DNA of 64,000 bases from Silene conica (GCA_029255685.2 CM055316.2:83388861-83452860), one strand, 5' to 3'. Positions 23,304 to 33,439 are shown, counted from the first letter of the stretch. Numbers and translations are program-made. Notes: a model not told the origin generated them from the letters alone.

Positions 23304-23705
23304 TTAATTGGGAGTCCAATCATGTTTCTTTACATGTTGCCCATTTTCTAACATATAAATGCCCTCATATTTTGCCATCCATAAACATATACCGGAACTA
23401 CATTTTTTGGTAAAATTACTCTCTTGTTCGAAAGCAAGAAAATTCACATGTCCACGCGAAGAATTTCCGGCACAAGTTACGCTTTGTTTGGTTAAAGCTA
23501 AACGCCTTATTTTGATTGTGTGCACGAACTTTTCTAGAGTTTTGAGTTCTCTCGCTCCTAAATCTTTATTACTACCGGTCTTACAATGAAGGTTAAATTT
23601 AAGTGGCATCTGATTTTCGACATGAAGGACGAATTCTGTACTCGATGATAGGATTGTCACATAACTCAATATGAGGAAACATATTAAATAGTTTAGATTA
23701 CCCAT
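23304..23705 (-). CDS. S-protein homologue (plant self-incompatibility S1 family), copy 1
   Basis: An intronless gene of 133 residues. Residues 1-22 form a signal peptide (starts MGNLNYLICF, hydrophobic core, ends SSS). The mature part has the S1-family layout (PF05938): FVLHVENQMP, LNLHCK-type strand (here FNLHCKTG), KDLGARELK, VTCAG, then CSSGICLWMAKYEGIYML. Four cysteines fit two disulfides. S1 proteins are secreted; in Papaver the stigmatic member triggers pollen rejection, but most SPH genes elsewhere have unknown roles. This copy keeps an NSS sequon after CAG, but has HDWTPN where others have an NWT sequon at the C-terminus. A TATA-like site lies upstream at 23781-23790. It is the most diverged intact copy. 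Confidence 0.88.
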   Translation of the reverse strand: MGNLNYLICFLILSYVTILSSSTEFVLHVENQMPLKFNLHCKTGSNKDLGARELKTLEKFVHTIKIRRLALTKQSVTCAGNSSRGHVNFLAFEQESNFTKKCSSGICLWMAKYEGIYMLENGQHVKKHDWTPN

Positions 23706-23780
23706 TTTAATTAACTTTTCTTGTTTAGAGTTTTTGTTGTTATTTGTATGAAATTTATGAAATTGTTTACTCTAATTATC

Positions 23781-23790
23781 TTATTTATAT
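23781..23790 (-). promoter_or_regulatory. TATA-like box of SPH copy 1
   Basis: On the minus strand this reads ATATAAATAA, about 80 bases before the ATG. The equivalent site is kept in all six copies, within an otherwise conserved upstream block. Confidence 0.5.
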
Positions 23791-24651
23791 GCAATTAAAG
23801 TGCTTGAAAATTTTAATATTTTTGAATCCATTTAGATATCTTGATTTTAATTGAAAGTTATAGTGAAAATTAATAAAATTAGGTGTGGTACCCAAACACC
23901 CCTTTTAGAGATTTTGTTTATTTTAGAAAAAAAATGTACTTTTGCTTTTTTTCGTAAATCAACTAATTATTTTCCTATGATTTTACGAAACACGTGAGCT
24001 GATCAATTTATGTCAATTACCTAAAACTCGCTTTAATGACATCGTGTAGTTGAATTGACATAGGAGTTTTCAATGACTCCTCTATTTTGGAGGGCGGTTT
24101 AGGGAAAAAGGAAATCTCACGAACTGGGGTAACCAAATATCTCCGATTTTTCCAAATATTTAGATTTGTCACTTCATTATGGGGGTAATCAAACGAGTCC
24201 TAATTATTAAGTATAGAGTTTTTATAACACGGTGAAATCAAATCTACTAATGCTATATATAATCCAGAAACCAAAGAACTTATATGTAATTAAATAAATC
24301 TACACAAATAAATTATATTATATAATTTTAATCAATAACGTAAATGGTGCATATGAAGTTACCTAAAGTCCTAAAATCACATACTCATATAGTCCTTGTT
24401 AGACCTGACAAACAGTTCATCGGGTCGTTTTAGATTGAGTCAATCAGGCCGGGTAATTTCGGGATTGAGTCATTTCGGATTGGATGTTTTCAAATTATTT
24501 GGGAATAACAATCAATTTGCGACAATAAAAAAATTCGGGGTGGGTTAAACAAGTTCGGGTCGATTCAGAATATGTCGTTCAAGTCAAATTCGGATCCATT
24601 GTTTGGGTACGGGTGGCGTTCGAGTCGTGTTATTCAAAAAAGATCGACTAT

Positions 24652-25546
24652 CCAAGCTCTGTTTGGCGTATATTGGCAAAATTTCAGCATATTGGAGATG
24701 TTTAACATATTTGACTTACAAATATGCTATTTAGAGCGCTTGGTTAATTACATATTGAAATAATGGCTCTGTTTGGTAAGCAGTATATTGACCAAATTTC
24801 AGCATATTTGAGAGATTTATTATGTTTGACTTATCAATATGCTATTTAGAGTGTTTGGTCAATGACATATTGAAATAGTATATTGGGGTCCAATATGCTA
24901 TTTTACAATATGCTGCTCATACAGCATATTGGATTAGCATATTAGAAAGAAAAAAAATTGTTTTATTTACCCTCTTAATAAAATACTAATATTCTTTTAT
25001 ATATTGAATAAATAATTTTAATGTCCTTATATGTCATTTTATAAAGATTTTAGACAATCTCCTAATCTAAACTGTCAATTACCAAACACCTCTAAAATAA
25101 TTCTGCTAAATAAATTTGTTAGTCAAATCCGCTAAATCATTCTGCTAGTCAAATCTGCTTTTGAAATCTGTTTTTGCCAATATTAATCCGTTGTTTACCA
25201 AACAGGACCAATGTATGGGTGTCCAATATGCTATTTTACAATATGTTGCTCCGACCAGCATATTGGATTAGTAGATTAGAAATAAAAAATTGTCTTATTT
25301 ACCCTCTTAATAAAATATTAATCTTCCTTTTATATATATGTTTAAAAGATTTTGTTTATGTGCTTATATGTAGTTTTACAAAGATGTTAATCAATCTGCT
25401 AATTTAAACTGTCAATTATCAAACACCTCTAAAATAATTCAGTTAAATAAATTTGCTAGTCAAATCTGCTAATTATTCTGCTAGTAAATCTGCCTTCTAA
25501 ATCTATTTTTGGCGATATTAATACGTTGTTTACCAAACACAGCCTA
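24652..25546. mobile_element. AT-rich MITE with CTGTTTGG / CCAAACA ends, carrying a nested copy
   Basis: The outer element runs from AGCTCTGTTTGGCGTATATT to TTTACCAAACACAGCC. The same element without interruption is at 34046-34492. Here a second member of the family (24766-25210) is inserted at the point where the uninterrupted copy reads ATTGAAATAGTATATGAG. The body is full of AGCATATTGG-like words. Confidence 0.75.
24766..25210. mobile_element. Nested MITE of the same family, 3-bp TSD
   Basis: It starts GCTCTGTTTGGTAAGCAG and ends TTTACCAAACAGGACCA, and is flanked by ATG at 24763-24765 and 25211-25213. The paralogous copy at 34046 shows the same locus without it. A short target duplication and such ends suit a PIF/Harbinger-type MITE. 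Confidence 0.7.
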
Positions 25547-25610
25547 ATACTCTAATAGTTTGTCGCAAAGTTTTGTTTTAACAAAATCCTATAAACAAAT
25601 ACAGAGTAAT

Positions 25611-26130
25611 ATAGAATATTCTATATGGTACCTCTCATTTTTTTTTGATTTCTACATGGTATCCCTATTATTTTTAAAATATACATGGTACCCCTAATTG
25701 TTGTCATTATCACTAAGTGTACTCCTAAAATTTTATTTTCAGTCAATTAAACTCATTTTTAAGCGTTAAGTGATGGCCTGAACACGAAATCAAGCTTGTC
25801 ATTTATTATCACATGACATAAGAACTCTATTGGCTCAATATTTATTTTCATCCTAAAATTTTGACGGGAAAATTATCTATCCCTTGCCAAATTATCACGT
25901 CCAAAGATGGATATTGATTCTAATAGAGTCTTTATGTGCTGGGATGATAAATACAAGCTTGGTTATGCGCCTAAGTAATTATTTAACACCTAAAACCGAG
26001 TTTAACAGACGGAAAATAAAATTTAAGGGTACACTTAGTGATAATGACAACAATTATGGATACCATGTATTAAAAAGTGTAGTAATACCATGTAAAAAGT
26101 AAAAAATTCCGAGTACCATTTACAATATCC
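25611..26130. mobile_element. Mutator-type long-TIR element (relative of 10940-11477)
   Basis: The left arm contains GAATATTCTATATGGTACC, then CTACATGGTATCCCT and TACATGGTACCCCTAATTG. The right arm ends with ACCATTTACAATATCCC. The internal phrase CTTGCCAAATTATCACGTCC is shared with the other copies. The flanks do not show a perfect 9-bp duplication. Confidence 0.7.
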
Positions 26131-26258
26131 CAATAATAATTTATTTTAGTTTTTGAGTAAACTTATTACCACTGCGAAATATATGTAAAAATTATTCTAA
26201 AATTTTAAAACAATCTTCAAAATTAAGAAATAGTAGATCACGAAAACAAATAATTTAT

Positions 26259-27031
26259 GGAATGTGCTAAATCTCGCACAACATTTTACTCAATCCCGCA
26301 CATTTTTTCACCTTATTCCGAATGTACCCCTCTTATTTCTCATGCCCGTCAAGTGAAATAAGAGAGAGAAAGTAGAAATTAAAACCAAAAAAAATCAATT
26401 TCACGGCACCTCACCCTTTCAATGATGATTAGTTACTCTCCCTCTTCCACCAAATTACAACCTTAAACCCGCTATTTCCCAATCGGTCACTTTCTTTGTC
26501 TGTCTAACGCCGAGTTTTGTGAAGTTTTGCGAAAATACAAATTGCTATTCAGTTTATGTTTGAATGTCATCGTGTGATTGTTAAATGCAAAGCTGATGGA
26601 TGTCCATGGATACAATTGAAGTATTTCAAAAGTTGTGAGTCTGGGGAGTTGAGTGAATTCTAATTGAGGGATTTCTGGTTGTGGATTAAACAAGGAGAGG
26701 TAACTGTTGTAGGTAATCGTTAAAAACCCTCTTTTTTACCACAAGTTCGTTAACCAAATTCAATCAAAACCCTAATTGTTAAAAAATTCTCTTTTTTTTA
26801 AACAAAAACATCAACTAAATCGAACAAAAGATGAGTCTTAATAAAACGTTTATATGTGCGAATTACGATCTATAATATTAAACAAATAAAGATTGGTTAG
26901 GTTTAGAGGGAGAATAGTTTTTTAATTCTTTAAAAAAAATTAATTCTTTTTTTTACTAAGGGTAATTATGGAAAATTTGGGTAAAAATGTGTTGAATTAA
27001 GCAAATTAGTATGCTGGAATTAGCAACTACG
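26259..27031. mobile_element. 773-bp TIR element inserted in the 3' flank of SPH copy 2
   Basis: Left end GGAATGTGCTAAATCTCGCA; the right end reversed reads GTAGTTGCTAATTCCAGCAT, a diverged terminal inverted repeat that continues to ACACATTTTTACCC-like words. TAATTTAT flanks both ends (26251-26258 and 27032-27039). Other SPH units (for example around 29695 and 32170) run straight from ACAAATGATTTATTC to CTGACATTAATTACC, that is, without this insertion. An 8-bp duplication points to hAT or a Mutator relative. No coding sequence is seen. Confidence 0.75.
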
Positions 27032-27109
27032 TAATTTATTCCTGACATTAATTACCATTTTCGCGTTTCATTTATTCATAATAACATATTAATTACGATT
27101 ATTACACGT

Positions 27110-27508
27110 TTAATTAGGAGTCCAATTATGCCTCTTTTCGAGTTGCCCCTTTACTAACATATACATGCCGTCATGTTTTGCCATCCATAAACATATACCG
27201 TCACGACAATTTCTGATGAGAAAATTATTTTCTTGTTCGAATGCAACAAAATTCACATGTCCGCAAGAAAAATTTCCGGCACAAGTTACGCGTTGTTTGT
27301 CAAACCGATATATTTTGAAAATTTCCACGAACTTTTGTTGAGTTTGAAGTTCTTTCGCTCCTAAATCTATATTCTTACCAAGCTTACAATGAAGATTAAG
27401 TTTATCCGGCAGCTGATTTTCGATCTGAAGGACGAATTGTAAACTCGATGATAGGATTGTCACATAGCTCAATATGAGGAAACATATCAAATAGTTTAGA
27501 TTACCCAT
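27110..27508 (-). CDS. S-protein homologue, copy 2
   Basis: Intronless, 132 residues from the ATG at 27508. The open frame extends 27 codons further upstream, but the start chosen matches the start shared by the other copies and follows the conserved leader. Signal peptide at residues 1-22, then FVLQIENQLPDKLNLHC, DLGAKELQTQQKFV, VTCAGNFSCGHVNF and the NCRDGICLWMAKHDGMYML block. It has the four family cysteines plus an extra one in NFSCGH. Sequons NFS and C-terminal NWT are present. A TATA-like box (TTATAAATA, minus strand) lies at 27577-27586. Confidence 0.9.
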   Translation of the reverse strand: MGNLNYLICFLILSYVTILSSSLQFVLQIENQLPDKLNLHCKLGKNIDLGAKELQTQQKFVEIFKIYRFDKQRVTCAGNFSCGHVNFVAFEQENNFLIRNCRDGICLWMAKHDGMYMLVKGQLEKRHNWTPN

Positions 27509-27576
27509 TTTAATTAACTTTTTTTCTTTTTTTAAGTTTTTATTGTTATTTAAGGATTTGTTTACCCTAATTACCT

Positions 27577-27586
27577 TATTTATAAG
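27577..27586 (-). promoter_or_regulatory. TATA-like box of SPH copy 2
   Basis: CTTATAAATA on the minus strand, about 70 bases before the ATG, in the block conserved between SPH units. Confidence 0.5.
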
Positions 27587-27949
27587 CAATTAAAGTGCTT
27601 GAAAATTTTAATATTTTTGAATCTATTTAGATATCTCGATTCTAATTGAAATTTATAGTGAAAATTAATAAATTAGGTGTGGTGCTATCTGCTATATCCC
27701 CACAATCCTTTTAAAGATTTTGTTTATGAAGTATTATATTAGGAAAACAATTGTTACTTTTACATTTTGTATAAATTATTAAAATAAAATCTTTGTTATT
27801 GGCTTATCTGTAAACCATAAAATTTAAAACCTGAAATAATAAATAAAGAGGAACAAAAATAATACGGAAAACAAGATTTTATTTGATTATCGAAAGATTG
27901 TGGGATTACAATTTCCGTCCATCTCTTGATTCCATCTCTAAGGAATTTA

Positions 27950-28685
27950 GGGGGCGTTTGATTGGGGTCTATAAAAAAAGGGAAAGTGAAACAAAGTTAC
28001 GCGTTCCCTTTGTTGGTGTTTGTTTGACACAATCAAAGGGAATTGAACTCCCTCCGTTACCCCTTAATCCATCTAATTCCATACCCCACCCTAAGGGTAT
28101 GAGATTTTATTACCCTTGTTACCGTTCAACCACTTTCTTCTACCACCACACTTACAACTACCACCACAATAGCCACCACCATGACGCTACCGCCACCCCC
28201 ACCACTACCACCGCCACCACCGGCATAACACCCACCACCACTACTGTCGTGACACCCCACCACCATCACTACCATGACACTCCACCACCATCACCGTCGT
28301 GACCACTGCCACCGTCACCACTATGACACCTCTACCACCATCATCGTCACCACCGCAATGACACCCCTACCACTATCATATCACCGCCGTGACCATCACC
28401 GTCGCCACCACCACCGCCGGCCATAACACCCTACCACCGCCACCCCCGCCATGACACCTCCACTACCACCATGCCACCTCCACCACCATCACTGCCCCCA
28501 GTAGATAAGTGGTTGTTTGTGGTGGTGTGTGTAGTGATAGGAGTGAGTGTGAGTGGACCATTAGTTCTCTTTCTTAGAGTAACCAAACAACCAATTAAGT
28601 TTTAGGTAATCTCTTTACTTTCCCCCTCTTACCGTTTCTTATTTCCTTTCTCTTTCTCTTTCTCTTTCTCTAACCAAACGCCTCC
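27950..28685. mobile_element. PIF/Harbinger-type MITE with internal CCA-rich microsatellite
   Basis: The ends GGGGGCGTTTGATT and AACCAAACGCCTCC are inverted. TTA flanks both sides (27947-27949 and 28686-28688). The right third (GGTGTGTGTAGTGATAGGAG, AATTAAGTTTTAGGTAATC, TTTCTTATTTCC) recurs at 37200-37490. The interior at 28136-28500 is an expanded, impure (CCA/CAC)n tract, which creates a His/Thr-rich open frame that is not a gene. Confidence 0.75.
28136..28500. repeat. Impure (CCA)n/(CAC)n low-complexity tract
   Basis: About 365 bases of CCACCA/CACTAC/CCGCCA words with interspersed ATGACA, inside a MITE. A shorter version is at 37228-37300. Confidence 0.9.
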
Positions 28686-29267
28686 TTAGGGTTTTAATAG
28701 TGATTACGGGGTCTTATCGACTTAATTCCGTAGGGAGATAATGGGGTCTCTTGTGCGACTTATTCTATCTTACTTATAATTTGTTAGTAGGAAGACGGAG
28801 TCATTTTTCAGACTTGATCCAGGATCTCCCATAACTCTAGAGCCAAAGCCTTTATTTATAGTAAAATGGCTGGAGGACAAGGTAGAATATTCTAATTATT
28901 TTCTAAAATATTATCAGTATTTATTGATAAGTATCTCGAAATATTAAAAATACACTACAATAAATGGATACCAAAATTCAAAATTCAAAATTTTGGTGTC
29001 TACAGTATCGCTCCAATTTTATCAGATGTTCCGAGAGCGACTACCAGTATAGAATGTGTCATGCTATTTTAGTGAATTTTGTAGACAGGCCGGAAATGTT
29101 ATACTCATTACTCAGTATGAAACTTATAGACGGTCTCAGTACATTTCACAATACCTGTTTTATAATCAAATACATCTCGGATACGTTGGATCCAAAAAAT
29201 TAAGATATGGTCCCTTGGATTTACAATAACTTTTCAAAATGCGAAAGAATGTATGATTAAGAAATAG

Positions 29268-29511
29268 AAGGGTGGAGTCTAGTGATTAAAACCTGGGTGA
29301 AATTCCCAGGAGACTCGGGTTCAAGCCTCCCCAAGAGCAAAAATCTTGTGGAGCATTCTTGGCCCGAGTCCATGCCTAAATAGACTTCGAGCCTGTCACC
29401 CTCGGGTGGTTTACCTGTTGTATGTGGTTTGCAGGCTATTACATATACCCGCGGGTTTACCCAGTAAGGTAGCGGCTGCGGGTTCCCTCGTCACCAAAAA
29501 AAAAAAAAAAA
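29268..29511 (+). mobile_element. Complete tRNA-derived SINE with poly-A tail
   Basis: It begins AAGGGTGGAGTCTAGTGATT (A-box region with TAGTGATTAAAACCTGGG), has the B-box GGGTTCAAGCCTC about 45 bases on, and ends GGGTTCCCTCGTCACC plus about 15 A. The paralogous block near 37050 reads straight through ATTAAGAAATAGATATAAAT, so the insertion is exact. Truncated members are at 11540-11602 and 33552-33690. Confidence 0.88.
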
Positions 29512-29750
29512 GATATAAATAATAAGGACCAGATATAACGATCTGAATGGGTCAAGTGGGGTAAATGTGTGGTTAAGATGAAATGCACGTGAAATGTTAA
29601 TAGGTTATTTAAAGACTACCAAATATATATAAAAATTATTCTAAAACTGAAACAATCTTCAAAATTAAGAAATAGTAGATCACGAAAACAAATGATTTAT
29701 TCATGACATTAATTATCATTTTCGTGTTTTATTTATTCATGATAACATAT

Positions 29751-30284
29751 TTTTTTTTGAAAGAAAGATCACTCCATTAATAAATAGTCATACGACATCT
29801 ACAATATATGTGTAATTTGACTGGATACAACTCGACTAGAATCAAATAAAATAAAATCTTGTTCAAAGAAATATCTGTAAACTTGAATTGCTTCAAAGCA
29901 CGTCCTGTATCATATCGCCGCAAACAGCTTTTCACAAGAGGATCGTAGGATCTTGAGCCTTGACAAGAGACGATTTCATCTGACCAAATTAAGTGCAACC
30001 AACAAATCGACAACATATGTAATACCATATAACGATTTATTACGAAACCGATCTTCTGCATCTTCAGTTCTTCACCATATAAGAAACGACCAAGACGCTC
30101 ATATCTATATTACCAATAGAACTAAAACCTTGAATAACAAAGACTGAAAAGACTCCGAAAATAGAGGCAAACGAAAAACCTTGAATAACAAGGTCTGAAA
30201 AGACTCCGAAAATAGAGACAAACGAACGGATCTCGCCAAAAGGGAGACTTTTTTTTTTTTTTTTATGCAGGGAGACTTTTATTG
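29751..30284 (-). mobile_element. Retroposon-like insertion (LINE-type 3' end), minus strand
   Basis: Compared with other SPH units, which read GATAACATATTAATTACGATTATTAC, this unit is interrupted by about 530 bases. The insert begins with a T run followed by GAAAGAAAGATCACTCC; read on the minus strand it ends with a poly-A tail, like a LINE 3' end. A 52-bp phrase with CCTTGAATAACAA and GACTCCGAAAATAGAG is duplicated at about 30128-30230. No reverse transcriptase is seen. Confidence 0.55.
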
Positions 30285-30306
30285 ATTAATTATGATTATT
30301 ACACGT

Positions 30307-30711
30307 TTAATTGGGAGTCCAATTATGCCTCCTTTCAAGTTCCCCCTTTACTAATATATACATGCCCTCATGTCTTGCCATCCATGAACATGTACCGTCA
30401 CGACAATTTCTGCTGATAAAATCAGTCTCTTGTTGGAATGCAGCAAAATTCAGATGTCCACGAGAAAAATTTGCGGTACAAGTTACGTGATGTAGTCGTA
30501 GGTCACCACGAATTAGTTTGATAGTGTGCACGAACTTTTGTTGAGTTTGAAGTTCTTTCGCTCCTAAATCTGTAACCCTATCAGCCAGACAACGAAGGTT
30601 AAGTTTATCCGGCATCAGATTTTCGATCTTAAGGACGATTTGGAAACTCGATGATAGGATTGTCACGTAGCTCAATATGAGGAAACATATTAAATAGTTT
30701 AGATTACCCAT
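30307..30711 (-). CDS. S-protein homologue, copy 3
   Basis: Intronless, 134 residues. Signal peptide identical to copies 1 and 2 over the first 22 residues. The mature part shows IVLKIENLMPDKLNLRC, DLGAKELQTQQKFVHTI, VTCTANFSRGHLNF, then NCRDGTCSWMARHEGMYIL and a C-terminal NWTPN. The four cysteines are present. CLW of the other copies is CSW here. Sequons NFS and NWT are kept. A TATA-like site (30776-30786) and the shared upstream block are present. Confidence 0.9.
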   Translation of the reverse strand: MGNLNYLICFLILSYVTILSSSFQIVLKIENLMPDKLNLRCLADRVTDLGAKELQTQQKFVHTIKLIRGDLRLHHVTCTANFSRGHLNFAAFQQETDFISRNCRDGTCSWMARHEGMYILVKGELERRHNWTPN

Positions 30712-30775
30712 TTTAATTAACTTTTTCTTGTTTTAAGTTTTTATTGTTATTTAAGTATTTGTTTACCCTAATTAC

Positions 30776-30786
30776 CTTATTTATAA
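30776..30786 (-). promoter_or_regulatory. TATA-like box of SPH copy 3
   Basis: CTTATAAATAA on the minus strand, about 70 bases before the ATG, conserved with copy 2. Confidence 0.5.
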
Positions 30787-30958
30787 GCAATTAAAGTGCT
30801 TGAAAATTTTAATATTTTTGAATCTATTTAGATATTTTGATTCTAATTGAAATTTATAGTGAAAATTAATAAAATTAGGTATGGTGCTATACCCCACAAT
30901 CCTTTTAAAGATTTTGTTTATGAGGAAAACAAATGTTTACTTTCACATTTTGTATATT

Positions 30959-31159
30959 CTATATATAAAAGCAACAATCACAGTGCTTAGGTGTTTGGAG
31001 TTCTTTCGCTCCTAAATCTGTATTCCTATTAGCCATACAACGAATGTTAAGTCTATCCGGCATCTGATTTTCAATCTGAAGGACGATTTGGAAACTCGAT
31101 GATAGGATTGTCACATAGCTCAATATGAGGAAACATATCAAATAGTTTAGATTACCCAT
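30959..31159 (-). pseudogene. S-protein homologue, copy 4, truncated
   Basis: The first 56 or so codons match the other copies: identical signal peptide, IVLQIENQMPDRLNIRC and DLGAKELQT. The homology then stops and an unrelated tail (PKHCDCCFYI) leads to a stop. The second half of the domain, with the last three cysteines and the CLW motif, is missing, because unit 4 is joined directly to the upstream flank of copy 3. The promoter block is intact, so it may still be transcribed. Confidence 0.85.
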
Positions 31160-31395
31160 TTTAATTAGTTTTTTTTTAAGTTTTTATTGTTATTTAGGGA
31201 TTTGTTTACCCTAATTACCTTATTTATAAGCAATTAAAGTGCTTGAAAATTTTAATATTTTTTATATCTTGATTCTAATTGAAATTTATAGTGAAAATTA
31301 ATAAAATTAGGTGTGGTGCTATACCCCCACAATCCTTTTTAAGATTTTGTTTGTAAGATAGGAAAACAAATGTTTACTTTTACATTTTGTATAAA

Positions 31396-31773
31396 CTAGT
31401 TTTATAGGCGTACAAAAAATGCATGGGTCCGTGTTTAAAAACTTGGTTTCATATTTGTAAATATATTCGATTAATTAATACAAATATAATTTAAAATGAA
31501 ATTAAACGTGAAATATATAAATTATTAATTTGGTGAAAATGAGTTTGACTCATCCAAATTGTTTTACTGGCATTGAATTATTAATTTTTTTTAAAGATTA
31601 TTAAAACCAAAATACATAAATTTTAGAGAGACGATCTGTAAACAGGATTGCCAAAAGACCTTTAACATGATAATACAAATATAATTTAAAGTTAAATTAA
31701 AATGTATTTTAATTTGCTAAATTTAAGGAGCAAATCACGGCCTTTAAAAGCTCTAGCTTTTATAGTACAAGTA
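31396..31773 (-). mobile_element. Short non-autonomous Helitron (5' end mutated)
   Basis: On the minus strand it ends in ...TATAAAACTAG followed by T, with an imperfect hairpin just before (CCCATGCA...TGTACGCC). The 5' side reads TACTTGTACTATAAAAGC after an A, close to the TCTCTATACTATAAAAG-type Helitron start. Removal restores ATTTTGTATAAA + TTATCAAAATAAAATC, which matches the empty paralogous site near 27765. Confidence 0.65.
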
Positions 31774-32250
31774 TTATCAAAATAAAATCTTTATATCAGC
31801 GTATCGTTCCAATTTTATCAGATTTTACGGGAGGGACTACCACTATAGAATGTGTCATGCTATTTTAGTGAATTTTGTATTCGGGCCTGAAATGTTATAC
31901 TCATTACTCAGTATGAAACTTGTAGACGGTTTCAGTACATTTCTCAATACCTGTTTTATAATCGAATGCATCTCGGATACATTGGATCCAAAAATAAGGA
32001 CCAGATATAATGATGTAAACAGGTAAGTGGGGTAAATGTGTAGTTAAAATGAAATGCACGTGGGATGCTAAAACTTAAAAGGTTATTTAAAGACAACCAA
32101 ATATATGTGAAAATTATTCTAAAATTATAAAACAATCTTCAAAATTAAGAAATAGTAGATCACGAAAACAAATGATTTATTCCTGACATTAATTACCATT
32201 TTTGCGTTTCATTTATTCATGATAACATATTAATTACGATTATTACACGT

Positions 32251-32643
32251 TTAATTGGGAGTCCAATTATACTTCTTTTCGAGTTGCCCCTTTACTAACA
32301 TATACATGCCCTCATATTTTGCTATCCATAAACATATACCGTCACAATTTTTCATAAAATTACTCTCTTGTTCGAATGCAACAAAATTCAGATGTCCACG
32401 AGAAAAATTTCCGGCACAAGTTACGCGTTGTTTGCGTAAACGATTTATTTTGATTGTGTGCACGAATTTTTGTAGAGTTTGAAGTTCTTTCGTTCCTAAA
32501 TCCGTATTCCTACCGGCCTTACAATGAAGGTTAAGTTTTTCATGCATCTTATTTTCGACCCGAATGACAAATTCTGTACTCGATGATGGGATTGTCACAT
32601 AGCTCAATATGAGGAAACATATCAAATAGTTTAGATTACCCAT
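32251..32643 (-). CDS. S-protein homologue, copy 5
   Basis: Intronless, 130 residues from the shared ATG at 32643 (three further codons are open upstream). The signal peptide differs from the others by one change (TIPSSS instead of TILSSS). The mature part has FVIRVENKMHEKLNLHCKAG, DLGTKELQTLQKFVHTI, VTCAGNFSRGHLNF, and a shortened NCDGICLWIAKYEGMYML loop lacking the RD pair of copies 2 and 6. Four cysteines, an NFS sequon and a C-terminal NWT are present. A TATA-like box is at 32704-32713. Confidence 0.9.
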   Translation of the reverse strand: MGNLNYLICFLILSYVTIPSSSTEFVIRVENKMHEKLNLHCKAGRNTDLGTKELQTLQKFVHTIKINRLRKQRVTCAGNFSRGHLNFVAFEQESNFMKNCDGICLWIAKYEGMYMLVKGQLEKKYNWTPN

Positions 32644-32703
32644 TTTAATCAACTTTTTCTTTTTTTGAGCTTTTATTGTTATTTAAGAATTTGTTTACCT
32701 AAC

Positions 32704-32713
32704 TTATTTATAT
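32704..32713 (-). promoter_or_regulatory. TATA-like box of SPH copy 5
   Basis: ATATAAATAA on the minus strand in the conserved SPH upstream block. Confidence 0.5.
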
Positions 32714-32842
32714 GCAACTAAAATGCTCGAAATTTTTAATAATTTTGAATCCATTTACATATCACGACTTAATTGAAATTTATTGTGAAAATTAATAAAA
32801 TTAGGTGTGGTACCCCCACACCCCTTTTAGAGATTTTGTTTA

Positions 32843-33439
32843 TTAGTTTTATACCGTACAATAAATGTACGGGTCTGTTTTTAAATATTTAGTTATTCAT
32901 AAATATGTTTGACTAATTAATAAAAATATAATTCAACATAAAAATTAAGTGAGAAATATATAAATTATTATAAATCATCAATTAATAAAATAGACTATTT
33001 TTTCCTGCCATAAAATCCGATCTAATTCGTTACTAATGTAAACAGCAAATTTTATTTCTTATGGTTTTAAAATTGACGGATTTTTTTATTAGAAATATTA
33101 ATGCCCGTATTTTTTTTATTATCAGTATACTTATGTATTTTTTTTAACTGTCAGTTTTTTTATCCTTATCCTTTTTTAAAACTTGTACTTGTATTTTTAA
33201 TTTGTAACTTTTTAATGTTCTCATTTTATTTGTAATAATTATTTGTAAGTTTTTAATATTAAATAAAGTTTTATTGTTAAATTGTGTGGGAGATACTAAT
33301 TATAAATGATAGGAAGAAAGAGAGTAATTAATTATATCGTAGAAAGTGGGGGTCCTACTCAAATAAAAAAGAATTCAGTCCCTTAAAAACGTTGACCAAT
33401 AAAAATGCATTAAAAGTTATTACTTTTATGGTATAGAGA
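32843..33439 (-). mobile_element. Non-autonomous Helitron with exact ends
   Basis: On the minus strand it starts TCTCTATACCATAAAAGTA (preceded by A) and ends ...TATAAAACTAA (followed by T). A 7-bp hairpin, CCGTACA/TGTACGG at 32854-32872, sits about 7 bases from the CTAA end. These are the Helitron hallmarks: TC start, hairpin, CTRR end, insertion between A and T. The paralogous blocks near 23905 and 36297 read GATTTTGTTTATTTTAGAAA without the element. A related fragment is at 52686-53190. Confidence 0.9.

Noticed and set aside
27509..27589. Upstream extension of SPH copy 2 by 27 codons
   Set aside because: The added segment is Lys/Asn-rich, would bury the signal peptide, and is not shared with the other copies, which start at MGNLNY.
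27883..28302. 139-codon open frame with His/Thr/Pro-rich C-terminus
   Set aside because: It begins outside and runs through the end of a MITE into its CCA microsatellite; composition is that of the repeat.
29268..29340. Possible tRNA gene
   Set aside because: A and B boxes are present, but the sequence does not form a cloverleaf and is the head of a SINE with a poly-A tail.
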